64,000 bases of DNA from Lentzea aerocolonigenes (lineage in GTDB: Bacteria > Actinomycetota > Actinomycetes > Mycobacteriales > Pseudonocardiaceae), in NCBI RefSeq assembly GCF_000974445.1, contig NZ_BBOJ01000007.1:1-64000 (forward strand), in the 5' to 3' direction. The translations under genes and the position numbers were made by a program. Positions 17,494-27,088 of the stretch are shown here, in pieces (within the stretch, counting starts at the first letter, position 1; each line of letters opens with the position of its first letter). Below the pieces are notes generated by a model that saw only the letters and a list, made by a program, of their open reading frames with translations, was not told where the DNA came from and ran no database searches.

Positions 17494-20049
17494 GTGGGCG
17501 ACGTGGTCAGTGCGGAGAAGCAGAGGCTCAACGAGGCCGGTCCGTGGCGGAGGTGGGGGCCGTACCTGAGCGAACGGCAGTGGGGCACGGTCAGGGAGGG
17601 GCACGATCCGAGTGATGCCTGGACGTCGTTCACCCACGAGCAGGCGCGGTACCGGGCCTACCGGTGGGGTGAGGACGGGCTGGCGGGGTTCAGCGACGAC
17701 CGGCAGCGGGTCTGTCTCGCGGTGGCGTTGTGGAACGGCGAGGACCCGATCCTCAAGGAGCGGTTGTTCGGCCTGACCAACGGCGAGGGCAACCACGGCG
17801 AGGACGTCAAGGAGTGCTACTACTACCTCGACGCCACGCCGACGTCCTCGTACCTGCGGATGCTCTACAAGTACCCGCAGGCCGAGTTCCCTTACGAGGA
17901 CCTGGTCGCCACCAACGCCGCGCGCACCCGGCTCGAGCCCGAGTACGAGCTGCTCGACACCGGGGTGTTCGACGACGACCGCTACTTCGACGTCGTCGTG
18001 GAGTACGCCAAGGCCGGGCCCGAGGACGTGTTGATGCGCATCACCGCGCACAACCGCGGGCCCGAGGACGCCACGCTGCACGTCCTGCCCACGCTGTGGT
18101 TCCGGCACACGTGGTCGTGGGGCGGGGACATCCGGCAGCCGACGCTGCACGTCTGCGAGCCGGGCACGGTCCGCGCGGAGCACCCCGACCTCGGCGTGCG
18201 GTGGTGGTACGTGGCACCGCCGGCGCCGATCCTCGTGACGGAGAACGAGACCGACAACGAGCGGGTGTTCGGTTCGCCCAACGCCACCCCGCACGTCAAG
18301 GACGGCATCGACCGGTTCGTGGTCCACGGCGACACCACCGCGGTCACGCCCGACGGTGTCGGCACGAAGGCCGCCGCCCACCACGAGCTGCGCATCCCCG
18401 CCGGACGCAGCGCCACGATCAGGGTCCGGATGACCGACACCAGTCTCCAGGACCCGTTCGACGGCTTCGACGCGACGATCACCCAGCGCCGAGAAGAGGC
18501 CGACGACTTCTACGACGAGGTCCTCGGCGGCGATCCGCGCGGTGACGAACGGCTCGTGTGCCGGCAGGCGCTCGCGGGACTGCTGTGGTCGCGGCAGTTC
18601 TACGCGTTCGACGTCGAGCGCTGGCTCACCGAACGCGGCACCGATCCCCTTGGGGCCGACCAGAACTGGCGGCACCTCGCCGCCGAGGACGTCATCGTCA
18701 TGCCGGACAAGTGGGAGTACCCGTGGTTCGCCGCGTGGGACCTCGCCTTCCACGCGGTGCCGCTGGTGATCGTCGACCCGGAGCTCGCGAAGGAGCAGAT
18801 CGAGCTGCTGCTCACCCGCCGCTACCTGCACCCCAACGGCCAGATCCCCGCCTACGAGTGGAACTTCGGCGACGTCAACCCGCCGGTGCACGCGTGGGCC
18901 GCGTGGTTCGTCTACCAGTACGACCACGACAAGGACTTCCTGGCGCGGGTGTTCCCGCCGTTGCTGCGCGCGTTCAGCTGGTGGCTCAACCGCAAGGACG
19001 CCGACGGCAGGAACCTGTTCCAGGGCGGGTTCCTCGGGCTCGACAACATCGGCGTGTTCGACCGCAGCGCTCCCCTGCCCACCGGCGGGCGCATCGACCA
19101 GGCCGACGGCACCGCGTGGATGGCGTTGTACTGCCAGAACCTCATCCAGATGGCGCTGGAGCTGGGTGAGACCGAGCAGGCCGCGACGCTGCTGGAGAAC
19201 CTCGCGTGGATCGCGGCGGCCACCGGTCACGTCGGCAGCGGGTTGTGGGACGAGGAGGACGGCTTCTTCCACGACGTGCTGCGCCACCCGGACGGCACCT
19301 CCACGCCGTTGAAGATCCGGTCCGCCGTCGGGCTGCTGCCGCTGGCCGCCGCGACCGTGATCGGGGCGGACGTGCGGCGCGAGCACCCCGAGCTGATCGA
19401 CGGCATGCGCGAGTTCCTCGACCGGCACCCGGCGGTGCGGGCCGCGTTGTGGGGACACGGCGCGCAGGCCGACGCCGAGGGCCCGGTGCTGTTCGCGTTG
19501 TTCGACGAGAGCCGCCTGCGCCGGATCCTCGCGCGGATGCTCGACCCGGAGGAGTTCCTGAGCCCGCACGGGATCCGCTCGCTGTCGCGCTGGCACGCCG
19601 AGCACCCTTTCGAGATCACCGTCGACGGCGTCGAGCACCACGTCGGCTACCTGCCCGCCGAGTCCGACAGCGGCATGTTCGGCGGCAACTCCAACTGGCG
19701 CGGACCGGTGTGGCTGCCGATCAACGTGCTGGTGATCAGGGCGTTGCTGCACCTGCACGAGTACTTCGGCGACGGCTTCACGGTCGAGTGCCCGACCGGG
19801 TCGGGACGTCACCTGAACCTGCGGGAGGTGGCGCGGGACATCGGCGAACGGCTGCTGGACACGTTCCTGTTCGGTGTGGACGGTCGCCCGGTCCACGGTG
19901 GACAGACGCGGTACCGGGACGAGCACTGGCGGGACCTGCCGTTGTTCTACGAGTACCTCCACGGCGACAACGGCGCGGGCATCGGCGCCAGCCACCAGAC
20001 CGGGTGGACCGCGCTGATCGCCCTGCTGCCGCGGGAGGTGGCGCGATGA
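17494..20049 (+). CDS. GH63-like glucosidase
   Basis: An 851-residue cytoplasmic glycoside hydrolase with an N-terminal beta-sandwich (about 1-280) and an (alpha/alpha)6 barrel (about 300-850). The barrel shows [30 protein letters not shown] and [12 protein letters not shown], typical of MGH1/GH63-type enzymes that trim alpha-glucosidic linkages. In these families the acid/base is the Asp of the WD motif and the base a late Glu. There is no signal peptide, so it likely acts on internal alpha-glucans or trehalose-like sugars. A second GTG at 17503 is also plausible as the start. Its stop overlaps the GH13 start (ATGA). Confidence 0.85.
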   Translation: MGDVVSAEKQRLNEAGPWRRWGPYLSERQWGTVREGHDPSDAWTSFTHEQARYRAYRWGEDGLAGFSDDRQRVCLAVALWNGEDPILKERLFGLTNGEGNHGEDVKECYYYLDATPTSSYLRMLYKYPQAEFPYEDLVATNAARTRLEPEYELLDTGVFDDDRYFDVVVEYAKAGPEDVLMRITAHNRGPEDATLHVLPTLWFRHTWSWGGDIRQPTLHVCEPGTVRAEHPDLGVRWWYVAPPAPILVTENETDNERVFGSPNATPHVKDGIDRFVVHGDTTAVTPDGVGTKAAAHHELRIPAGRSATIRVRMTDTSLQDPFDGFDATITQRREEADDFYDEVLGGDPRGDERLVCRQALAGLLWSRQFYAFDVERWLTERGTDPLGADQNWRHLAAEDVIVMPDKWEYPWFAAWDLAFHAVPLVIVDPELAKEQIELLLTRRYLHPNGQIPAYEWNFGDVNPPVHAWAAWFVYQYDHDKDFLARVFPPLLRAFSWWLNRKDADGRNLFQGGFLGLDNIGVFDRSAPLPTGGRIDQADGTAWMALYCQNLIQMALELGETEQAATLLENLAWIAAATGHVGSGLWDEEDGFFHDVLRHPDGTSTPLKIRSAVGLLPLAAATVIGADVRREHPELIDGMREFLDRHPAVRAALWGHGAQADAEGPVLFALFDESRLRRILARMLDPEEFLSPHGIRSLSRWHAEHPFEITVDGVEHHVGYLPAESDSGMFGGNSNWRGPVWLPINVLVIRALLHLHEYFGDGFTVECPTGSGRHLNLREVARDIGERLLDTFLFGVDGRPVHGGQTRYRDEHWRDLPLFYEYLHGDNGAGIGASHQTGWTALIALLPREVAR

Positions 20050-21428
20050 GCTGGCCGGACCAACCCGTCATCTACGAGATCAACACCGCGGTGTGGCTGG
20101 GCGAGCTCTCGCGGGCCGCGGGCAGGGAGATCACGCTCGGCGACGTGCCGTCGTCCGCCTGGCACGAGGTCACCCCGGCCGGGGTGGACGCGGTGTGGCT
20201 GATGGGCGTGTGGGAGCGCAGCCTGCTGGGGCTCGCGATGGCCAACGCGAACCCCGGTCTGCGGGCGTCGTTCCACGAGGTGCTGCCAGATCTGCGCCCG
20301 GAGGACGTCACGGGGTCGCCGTACTGCGTGCAGCGGTACGTGGTGGCTGAGGCGTTCGGCGGCGACGAAGGCCTGGCGAAGGCTCGGGCCGAGCTCGCGG
20401 CGCGTGGTGTGCGGCTGGTGCTCGACTACGTGCCGAACCACGTGGCGCCGGACCACCCGTGGGTGCTGAAGCATCCGGAGTTCTTCGTGCGCGACGACAA
20501 CGGCGATCTGGAACGGGGACGGGACCCCTACTTCCCCGCCTGGCCGGACGTCGTGCAGCTCGACGCCTTCTCCCCCGCGCTGCGGTCGGCGGCGACGATG
20601 ACGCTCAGCTCGGTCGCGGCCCGGTGCGACGGCATCCGCTGCGACATGGCCATGCTCGTCACCAACGAGGTCTTCGCCCGCACGTGGAACCGGACGCCGC
20701 CGGAGCAGGACTACTGGCCGGAGATCATCGGCGGGCTGCGGGCGGAACACCCGGAGACCGTGCTGATCGCCGAGGCCTACTGGGACATGGAGTGGGCGTT
20801 GCAGCAGCAGGGCTTCAACTTCTGCTACGACAAGCGCCTCTACGACCGGTTCATCAGCGGCGAGGGGCTTCGCGACCACCTGCGGGCCGATTTCGGCTAC
20901 CAGTCACGGCTCCTGCGGTTCCTGGAGAACCAGGACGAGCCGCGCGTCGCGCACGAACTGCCGCCCGCCGCCGCCCGTGCCGCCGCGGTGGCGATCGCGA
21001 CGCTGCCGGGAGCGACGCTGTGGCACGAGGGCCAGTTCGAGGGCAGGCGCGCCCGGCCGCCGGTGTTCCTCACCCGGCGGCCGGACGAGCCGCTCGACCA
21101 CGACCTCGCCGCCTGGTACAGGCGGCTGCTCGCGATCGTGCACGACCACCGGGTGCGGCGCGGTGACTGGCGCCTGCTCGAGACCGAGGGCTGGCCGGAC
21201 AACCAGTCGTGCCGGCAGCTGCTGACGTGGACGTGGACAGCGGCCGACGGCACCCGGCACGTCGTGGTCGTGAACTTCTCCGATCGTCCTGCTCAGGGAC
21301 TGCTGCCGGTGGAGCTGCACCGCTACACCGATCTGCTCGACGGCATGGTCTACGAGCAGGACGACGATCTCAGTCCCCTGTACGTGGCGCTGGGGCCTTG
21401 GGGATGTCATCTCTTCGCGGCGGCCTGA
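20046..21428 (+). CDS. GH13 alpha-amylase family glycosidase
   Basis: A 460-residue (beta/alpha)8 enzyme. Conserved GH13 regions: LVLDYVPNHVAPDHPW (region I), DGIRCDMAML with nucleophile Asp (region II), LIAEAYWDMEW with acid/base Glu (region III), and NQDEPR with the third Asp (region IV, usually NHD). The active site is therefore complete. It has no signal peptide and lacks the large B-domain of secreted amylases. It overlaps the GH63-like stop codon by four bases, so the two are translated together, suggesting they act on the same internal alpha-glucan. Its 3' end overlaps the convergent AI-2E permease gene. Confidence 0.88.
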   Translation: MSWPDQPVIYEINTAVWLGELSRAAGREITLGDVPSSAWHEVTPAGVDAVWLMGVWERSLLGLAMANANPGLRASFHEVLPDLRPEDVTGSPYCVQRYVVAEAFGGDEGLAKARAELAARGVRLVLDYVPNHVAPDHPWVLKHPEFFVRDDNGDLERGRDPYFPAWPDVVQLDAFSPALRSAATMTLSSVAARCDGIRCDMAMLVTNEVFARTWNRTPPEQDYWPEIIGGLRAEHPETVLIAEAYWDMEWALQQQGFNFCYDKRLYDRFISGEGLRDHLRADFGYQSRLLRFLENQDEPRVAHELPPAAARAAAVAIATLPGATLWHEGQFEGRRARPPVFLTRRPDEPLDHDLAAWYRRLLAIVHDHRVRRGDWRLLETEGWPDNQSCRQLLTWTWTAADGTRHVVVVNFSDRPAQGLLPVELHRYTDLLDGMVYEQDDDLSPLYVALGPWGCHLFAAA

Positions 21429-22380
21429 GCAGGGCCGCCGCCCACCCCGCCGCCGGGTCGACGTCGACCAGCAGCACCTTCACCAGCACGGTGAGCGGTA
21501 CCGCGAGCAACGCGCCGAGCGGGCCGAGCACCCAGGCCCAGAACACCAGGGCCAGGAAGGTGACGGTGGTCGACAGCCCGGCGGCGTCCCCGGTGAACCT
21601 GGGCTGGATCAACGACTGCACCACGAAGTTCAGCACTCCGTAGAACACCAGTACGGCCACCGCCCGGCGCGGGCCGTGCTGCAGCAGTGCCAGCACGGCC
21701 GGTGGCGCGACGCCGAGGAGGAACCCGATGTTGGGGATGTAGTTGGTGACGAACGACAACACGCCCCACAGCAGCGCGAGCGGAATGCTCAGCAACGCGA
21801 GCGCCACCGTGTCCAGCACCGCCACGACGAGCCCGAAGACCGTCGTGACGACGAGGTAGCGGCGGCTGCGGCGGACGAACTCGGTGAACGCCTCCCGCAG
21901 GTGCGGCCGGTCCACCGCGATGTCGGCCAGCCGCGAGTTCGCCCAGCCCACCTCGACCCCCAGGAACAGCAGCAGGGCCAACAGGAACACCAGGCTCGTG
22001 GTGAGGCTCGTCAGCTCGGTGAGCAGCCCGCCGATCGCGCCCATCAGCTGGCCGCGGTCGAGGCCGTTGATCGCCCGTTCGGCGCGCACGACCAGCTCGT
22101 CTCGCGCGAACTCCGGGAGCATCGACGCGAGCCGTGCGCCAGACACCGCGACCGTGACCGCCACGACCGCCAGCACGCCGTAGACCAGCACGACCACGGT
22201 GAGCGTCGCGAGCCACGGCGGCGCGCCGCGGCCGCGCAGCCACCGGTGCACGGGACTGATCGCGATGACGACCAGCAGCGCCAGCATCGCCGGCGCCACC
22301 AGCCACGCGACCGCCCGCACACCGGCGACCACGACGACCGCGGCCGCGCCACCGAGCAGGATCGTGAGTGCGCGTGGCAT
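21370..22380 (-). CDS. AI-2E family transporter (PerM-type permease)
   Basis: A 336-residue integral membrane protein with about seven to eight hydrophobic segments. Family features include the N-terminal helix pair, the central amphipathic stretch SMLPEFARDELVVRAERAINGL, and C-terminal motifs LSFVTNYIPNIGFLLG and LIQPRFTGDAAGLSTTVTFLALVFW. The family has been linked to export of AI-2 or ions, but most members are uncharacterised. The ATG at 22380 shares one base with the stop of the DUF7144 gene, so the two form an operon. A longer reading frame upstream (to 22641) runs through that gene in another frame. Confidence 0.88.
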   Translation of the reverse strand: MPRALTILLGGAAAVVVVAGVRAVAWLVAPAMLALLVVIAISPVHRWLRGRGAPPWLATLTVVVLVYGVLAVVAVTVAVSGARLASMLPEFARDELVVRAERAINGLDRGQLMGAIGGLLTELTSLTTSLVFLLALLLFLGVEVGWANSRLADIAVDRPHLREAFTEFVRRSRRYLVVTTVFGLVVAVLDTVALALLSIPLALLWGVLSFVTNYIPNIGFLLGVAPPAVLALLQHGPRRAVAVLVFYGVLNFVVQSLIQPRFTGDAAGLSTTVTFLALVFWAWVLGPLGALLAVPLTVLVKVLLVDVDPAAGWAAALLRPPRRDDIPKAPAPRTGD

Positions 22381-22796
22381 CAATGCCGTGACGGTTCGTA
22401 GGTCGTCGTTGTCGTGGACTTCGCCTCGGAACCGTGGACCACGACGGCCCAGATCACCGTGACGCACAGGGCGATGACGATCGTGGACCAGACCGGGTGA
22501 ATCGACACGAACATCAGCTGCGCGACCGCGTTGACGACCGCGAGCACCACCGCGACCACTCGCGCCCACGCGGCACCGGACATCAGCGCGCCGCCCGCGA
22601 GCGCCACCAGGATCCCGATCAGAAGGGTGATCCAGCCCCACGCGGTGATGTCGAAGACGAGCACCTGCTCCTCGGTCACGACGTAGTACTCACCGCGGAA
22701 CAACGCCACCAACCCCTCGATGGCGTTGAACGAGCCCATGACGATCATCATGATGCCCGCGAACCAGATCCAGCCGAGCCAGCCTGTCTCCCGCAT
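22380..22796 (-). CDS. DUF7144-family membrane protein
   Basis: A 138-residue protein with four membrane helices. The pattern GWIWFAGIMMIVMGSFNAIEGLVALF, then EEQVLVFDITAWGWITLLIGI, and a final HPVWSTIVIALCVTVIWAVVVHG is typical of the DUF7144 family, whose members occur near stress genes in actinobacteria. The start at 22796 is chosen for GGAGG four bases before it; a frame from 22832 adds an unlikely leader. It is translationally linked to the AI-2E permease gene and divergent from the GH15 gene. Confidence 0.8.
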   Translation of the reverse strand: MRETGWLGWIWFAGIMMIVMGSFNAIEGLVALFRGEYYVVTEEQVLVFDITAWGWITLLIGILVALAGGALMSGAAWARVVAVVLAVVNAVAQLMFVSIHPVWSTIVIALCVTVIWAVVVHGSEAKSTTTTTYEPSRH

Positions 22797-22857
22797 CGTG
22801 CCTCCGTTGTCCGGAATGGGTTGTGCGGCCACCGTGACACCGGCGCGCGGTGCGGAT

Positions 22858-22910
22858 CTTCACCCGTTCCGCGCGAGAGGCGGCGGGGTCCTCCGTCCCG
22901 GCGGGTGAAG
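22858..22910. promoter_or_regulatory. Inverted CTTCACCCG motifs in divergent promoter region
   Basis: CTTCACCCG (22858-22866) and GGCGGGTGAAG (22900-22910) face each other between the DUF7144 and GH15 genes. The same CTTCACCCGCC sequence recurs before the release-factor-like gene (28826-28836). A shared regulator of this block is possible. Confidence 0.4.
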
Positions 22911-22944
22911 ACCTGTCGTGGCCTCGCCGGTGACTGTCGATCCC

Positions 22945-24765
22945 ATGACGACACAACCCCCGTACCCGCTGATCGCCGACCACGGCCTGATCGGCGACCT
23001 GCAGACCGCCGCGCTGGTGTCCACCGACGGCACCGTGGACTGGTTCTGCGGCCCGCGGTTCGACTCGCCCGCGGTGTTCGCCTCGCTGCTCGACCGCCAG
23101 CGCGGCGGGTTCTGCCGCATCGCGCCCGCGGGTCGCACCGGACGTCAGCTGTACTTCCCCGACACCGCGGTGCTGATCACCCGGTTCATGACCGACGAGG
23201 GCACGGGTGAGGTGATCGACTTCATGCCGCCGCTGCCCGACCACGACGCGACCGACCGGCACCGGCTGGTGCGGATCGTGCGGTGCGTGCGCGGCCGCAT
23301 GACGTTCGAGGTCGACGTGGCGCCGCGGTTCGACTACGGCCGCCGCGCCCACCGCGCCAGGATCACCGGCGACGGGGTGGTCTTCGAGTGCGGCCAGTCC
23401 GGCCTGGTGGTGCACGCGGTGCGCGAGCCCGGCGATCCGCGGCTGGTGTCCGGGGAGATCACCGCGACGCAGGACCTGCACGCGACCCTCTCCCTGGTGG
23501 AGGGGCAGACCCGCGGTGTCGTGCTGGAGTCCGGCGCCGCGGGTCCGCCGCGTGCCGTCACCTCCGCGCAGGCGCGTGAGCTGTTCGACGCGACCGTGCT
23601 GTTCTGGCACGGCTGGCTCGCCCAGTCGGCCTACCGCGGCCGGTGGCGCGAGGCGGTCGACCGGTCGGCGATCACGTTGAAGCTGCTCACCTACGCGCCG
23701 ACCGGGGCGTTGGTCGCGGCGCCGACCGCCGGTCTGCCCGAGCAGCTCGGCGGTGAGCGGAACTGGGACTACCGCTTCACGTGGGTCCGTGACGCGTCGT
23801 TCGCGGTGTCGTCCTTGCTGCGCCTGGGTTTCACCGAGGAGGCGACGGCGTTCGGGCGGTGGCTCACCCAGCGGTGCGAGGAGGGCGGCCCGTTGAAGGT
23901 GATGTACGCGGTGGACGGGTCCGCTGATCTCAAGGAGCACGTCCTGGAGCACTTCGAGGGGTACCGCGGGTCGTCACCGGTGCGGGCGGGCAACGGCGCG
24001 GCCGACCAGCTGCAGCTCGACATCTACGGCGAGTTCCTGGACAGCGTGTACGCGGCGCACCTCTGCGGTGTGCGCGTGTCGCACCGGGGCTGGCACGCGG
24101 TGGTCGAGCAGCTGGAGTGGCTGGCGCAGAACTGGGACCAGCCGGAGGAGGGCATCTGGGAGACCCGCTCCGGTCGTGCCGACTTCACCTACGGCCGGGT
24201 GATGAGCTGGGTCGCGTTCGACCGGGCGATCCGCATCGCGTCCGCCGAGGGCAGGCCGGGGCCGGTCGAGCGGTGGCGTTCGATCCGCGACCGGATCTAC
24301 GGCCAGGTCTGGGAACGCGGCTGGGACCGCCGGACGGGTGCGTTCGTGCAGCGGTACGGAGCATCAGCGTTGGACGCGTCGCTGCTGCGGCTGCCGCAGG
24401 TCGGGTTCGTCGCGCCGCGCGACCCGGTGTGGCTGGACGCGTTGGCGGCCATGGAGTCCCTCGTCCACGACAGCCTCGTGCTGCGCTACGACACCGAGGC
24501 CGCGCCGGACGGGCTGCGCGGGTCGGAGGGCACGTTCTCGTTGTGCACGTTCAACTACGTCTCCGCGCTGGCGTTGTCCGGACGGACCCGCGAGGCGCGG
24601 CTGGTGTTCGAGAAGATGCTCACCTACGGCAACCACCTCGGGCTCTTCGCCGAGGAGATCGGCCTGAACGGCGAACAGCTGGGCAACTTCCCGCAGGCGT
24701 TCACGCATCTGGCCCTCATCGACGCGGCCGTCACCCTCGACGAACAGCTCACCCCGCGCGGGTGA
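22945..24765 (+). CDS. GH15 glycosidase (glucoamylase/trehalase type)
   Basis: About 606 residues, cytoplasmic. An N-terminal beta-sandwich (ADHGLIGDLQTAALVSTDGTVDWFCGPRFDSPAVF) is followed by an (alpha/alpha)6 barrel. The barrel shows GGERNWDYRFTWVRDASF, the catalytic segment QLDIYGEFLDSVY, IWETRSGRADFTYGRVM and EGTFSLCTFNYVSALAL. Actinobacterial proteins of this type include trehalases, so trehalose or alpha-1,4-glucan are the likely substrates. The ATG at 22945 is chosen because the family begins there; a GTG nine codons earlier (22918) is possible. It shares its upstream region with the divergent DUF7144 operon. Confidence 0.9.
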   Translation: MTTQPPYPLIADHGLIGDLQTAALVSTDGTVDWFCGPRFDSPAVFASLLDRQRGGFCRIAPAGRTGRQLYFPDTAVLITRFMTDEGTGEVIDFMPPLPDHDATDRHRLVRIVRCVRGRMTFEVDVAPRFDYGRRAHRARITGDGVVFECGQSGLVVHAVREPGDPRLVSGEITATQDLHATLSLVEGQTRGVVLESGAAGPPRAVTSAQARELFDATVLFWHGWLAQSAYRGRWREAVDRSAITLKLLTYAPTGALVAAPTAGLPEQLGGERNWDYRFTWVRDASFAVSSLLRLGFTEEATAFGRWLTQRCEEGGPLKVMYAVDGSADLKEHVLEHFEGYRGSSPVRAGNGAADQLQLDIYGEFLDSVYAAHLCGVRVSHRGWHAVVEQLEWLAQNWDQPEEGIWETRSGRADFTYGRVMSWVAFDRAIRIASAEGRPGPVERWRSIRDRIYGQVWERGWDRRTGAFVQRYGASALDASLLRLPQVGFVAPRDPVWLDALAAMESLVHDSLVLRYDTEAAPDGLRGSEGTFSLCTFNYVSALALSGRTREARLVFEKMLTYGNHLGLFAEEIGLNGEQLGNFPQAFTHLALIDAAVTLDEQLTPRG

Positions 24766-24801
24766 GGACTGCCGCCGCCGTTGTCTCGCACAGTTTCGGC
24801 C

Positions 24802-25287
24802 ATGGCCACTTTGACCGTGTGGAAGTTCGACACCTCCGACGGGGCGCGCAACGCGCTCGACCTCCTGCAGAAACTCCAGGAGCAGCAACTGATCACCATC
24901 CGCGACACCGCGTACGTCTACTGGGAGGCCGATGCGAAACGCCCGAAGACCAAGGAGCTCGGCAAGCTCACCGGCGCGGGTGCGCTCGGCGGCGCGTTCT
25001 GGGGTCTGCTGTTCGGGCTGATCTTCTTCATCCCGGTGCTCGGCGCGGCGATCGGGGCCGGCGTCGGCGCACTGGCCGGATCGTTGTCCCGCGCGGGCAT
25101 TGACGACGACTTCGTCCAGGACGTGAGGGAGAGCGTCACGCCGGGCACGTCGGCGTTGTTCGTCATGTCGGAGAACGCGGTCGTCGACCGGGTGGCCGAC
25201 CAGTTCAAGCAGACGGGAGCCACGCTGATCACCACGAACCTCTCGACCGAGCAGGAGAAGCTGCTGAAGGAGACGTTCACCTCGTGA
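24802..25287 (+). CDS. DUF1269-domain membrane-associated protein
   Basis: A 161-residue protein beginning MATLTVWKFDTSDGARNAL. The central Gly/Ala-rich hydrophobic segment (GALGGAFWGLLFGLIFFIPVLGAAIGAGVGALAGSL, about 60-95) is the DUF1269 signature; soluble alpha/beta parts flank it, with FVQDVRESVTPGTSALFVM near residue 115. Relatives are small stress-associated proteins of unknown action. The start of the potassium-channel gene overlaps its stop, so the pair is co-translated. Confidence 0.85.
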   Translation: MATLTVWKFDTSDGARNALDLLQKLQEQQLITIRDTAYVYWEADAKRPKTKELGKLTGAGALGGAFWGLLFGLIFFIPVLGAAIGAGVGALAGSLSRAGIDDDFVQDVRESVTPGTSALFVMSENAVVDRVADQFKQTGATLITTNLSTEQEKLLKETFTS

Positions 25288-25757
25288 CCTGGGCGGTGGT
25301 GCGACCGGCGGCGACTGTCGGGGTGCTGCTGCTGGTCTACTACCGCCTGCCGATGGACCAGCCGGAGGACGCGTACAGCGTGCTCCGGCTGGTCGCGGCT
25401 CTGCTGCTGGTCGGCGTGGTGTTCTGGTGGCAGGTGCGGACGATCGGGCGGTCCGCACGTCCCGGCTGGCAGGGCGTGCAGGCCCTCGCCCTCGTGATTC
25501 CCCTGTACCTCTTGGTGTTCGCTCAGGCGTGCTTCCTGCTGGCGAGACATCAGCCCGGCAGCTTCACCGTCGCGTTGGACCGGACGGACGCGTTGTACTT
25601 CGTCGTCACGGTGTTCTCCACGGTCGGATTCGGTGACATCACACCGGTTTCGTCGATGGCCCGCGCGCTGGTGACCGTGCAGATGGTGCTGAACCTGCTC
25701 GTGGTGGGAGTGGCGCTGAAGGTCATCCTCGCCGCGGTTCGCCGTCGCTCCGGATGA
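25284..25757 (+). CDS. Small potassium-channel-like protein
   Basis: A 157-residue membrane protein with about four hydrophobic segments and a pore region STVGFGDITP (about 118-127) containing the TVGFGD potassium selectivity filter. No cytoplasmic RCK/TrkA domain follows, so it would assemble as a simple tetrameric pore. It starts with GTG overlapping the DUF1269 stop, suggesting the two proteins work together, perhaps in osmotic or pH stress given the alpha-glucan enzymes nearby. Confidence 0.87.
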   Translation: MTWAVVRPAATVGVLLLVYYRLPMDQPEDAYSVLRLVAALLLVGVVFWWQVRTIGRSARPGWQGVQALALVIPLYLLVFAQACFLLARHQPGSFTVALDRTDALYFVVTVFSTVGFGDITPVSSMARALVTVQMVLNLLVVGVALKVILAAVRRRSG

Positions 25758-27012
25758 ACAGCGCGAAGACGAGCCCGACGACGGCGAACAGCACGAGCAA
25801 CGTGAGTGCCGCCCGGTAGGGGTGTCCGGCGCCGGTGAGGACCGAGCCGACGAGCGCGGTGCCGAACGAGGACCCGAGGTTCGACACCGCGCGCGACACC
25901 CCGGACACGTCCGCCTGGTCGGCGTCGGGCCACCGCGACTGCACGACGTTGACCGACGCGGTCAGCATGATCCCGATGCCCGCGCCGAGCAGGAACAGGC
26001 CGACCGGTTGCTGGAGCGTGCCGGCGATCGTGAGCACGAACCCGGCGCGGATCAACGTGCGCTGGGCGTACTTGCGGGCGAACCGGCCCGCGAGAGCCGA
26101 GGTGACGAGCATGCCGGCGGTGGCGGGCAGCAGGGCGACGCCGGTCTCGATCGCGCTCAGACCCTGTTGCTGCTGCAGGTGCACGGACAGCACGAAGAAC
26201 GTGCCCTGCAACACCAGCCACTGCACCAGCTGCGTGCCGAGGCCGAGGTTCGAGGTGCGGTCCTTGAAGAGTTTCGGCTCGCACAACGGGTTGCTGCTCC
26301 GGTTGATGTGCCAGGCGAACGCGGCCAGCACCACCGCGCCCGACCCGATCAGCAGCCACGTTGTGCCCTGCCAGCCGTTCACGTTGGTGCGCAACACACC
26401 CAGCACGAGCAGGAACAGCCCCGCACCCGACAGGAACGCGCCCAGGAGGTCGAACTTCCCCGGCGTGCCCGCGGTCTTCGGCAGGTTCCTGGCGAGCACG
26501 ATGATCACCGCCACCACCAGCACCTGGACGCCGAACGACGCGCGCCAGCTGAACGTGCTCGTGATCAGCCCACCCAGCAACGGTCCCGCCGCCGCACCCA
26601 GCCCGCCCGCCCCGGACACCACGCCGAATCCTCTGGCCCGAGCCGTCGGGTCGGTGGCGAGCGCAGTGACGAGGATGTAGATGGGCGGGATCATCAACGC
26701 CGACCCGACGCCTTCGAGCAGCGCGTAGCCGACGAGCAGCAGGCCGGGACCGGGGGCGAACGCGGCGAGCAGCGCGCCGGTGCCGTAGATCGTGAGGCCC
26801 AGCACGAAACACCGGCGGCGGCCCCACAGATCGGTGAGCTTGCTGCCCGGCACCATCAGCGCGGCCATGACGAGCGTGAACATCGTGATGGTGGTCTGGA
26901 CGCCGGTGATCGTCGTGCCGAGGTCGTGCGCGATGGTGCTGATGGCGACGTTCATGTTGGTGGCGGCGTAGCTCGCGATGAACTGGGCCAGCGCCAAGGG
27001 GAGGATCTTCAC
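25723..27012 (-). CDS. Major facilitator superfamily transporter
   Basis: A 429-residue transporter with about 12-14 hydrophobic helices, of the DHA (drug:proton antiporter) kind. The first loop has GSKLTDLWGRRRCFVLGL (motif A), and the fifth helix region has GFGVVSGAGGLGAAAGPLLGG (motif C), pointing to an exporter. A perfect 10-bp inverted repeat lies 24 bases upstream of its ATG. It ends convergently inside the potassium-channel gene (35-base overlap). The substrate is unknown. Confidence 0.9.
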   Translation of the reverse strand: MKILPLALAQFIASYAATNMNVAISTIAHDLGTTITGVQTTITMFTLVMAALMVPGSKLTDLWGRRRCFVLGLTIYGTGALLAAFAPGPGLLLVGYALLEGVGSALMIPPIYILVTALATDPTARARGFGVVSGAGGLGAAAGPLLGGLITSTFSWRASFGVQVLVVAVIIVLARNLPKTAGTPGKFDLLGAFLSGAGLFLLVLGVLRTNVNGWQGTTWLLIGSGAVVLAAFAWHINRSSNPLCEPKLFKDRTSNLGLGTQLVQWLVLQGTFFVLSVHLQQQQGLSAIETGVALLPATAGMLVTSALAGRFARKYAQRTLIRAGFVLTIAGTLQQPVGLFLLGAGIGIMLTASVNVVQSRWPDADQADVSGVSRAVSNLGSSFGTALVGSVLTGAGHPYRAALTLLVLFAVVGLVFALFIRSDGEPRRG

Positions 27013-27035
27013 CGGCCACCGCCCGCGAAACCGTC

Positions 27036-27058
27036 TTGATGAAGGGAACCTTCATCAA
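27036..27058. promoter_or_regulatory. Perfect 10-bp inverted repeat TTGATGAAGG-GAA-CCTTCATCAA
   Basis: The repeat lies between the end of the DivIVA-like gene and the MFS start, 24 bases upstream of the latter. It could be the operator of the MFS gene or the transcription stop of the upstream gene; the 3-base loop and lack of T-run favour an operator. No regulator gene is adjacent. Confidence 0.5.
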
Positions 27059-27088
27059 CGTTGGTGCGGGCCCGTTCGGGGGACGCCG

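Noticed and set aside
17155-19995. Long open frame (946 codons) antisense to the GH63-like gene
   Set aside because: It mirrors a well-supported GH63-like gene and its translation is rich in Arg, Val, Pro and Gln with no family motifs; GC-rich codons keep the opposite strand open.
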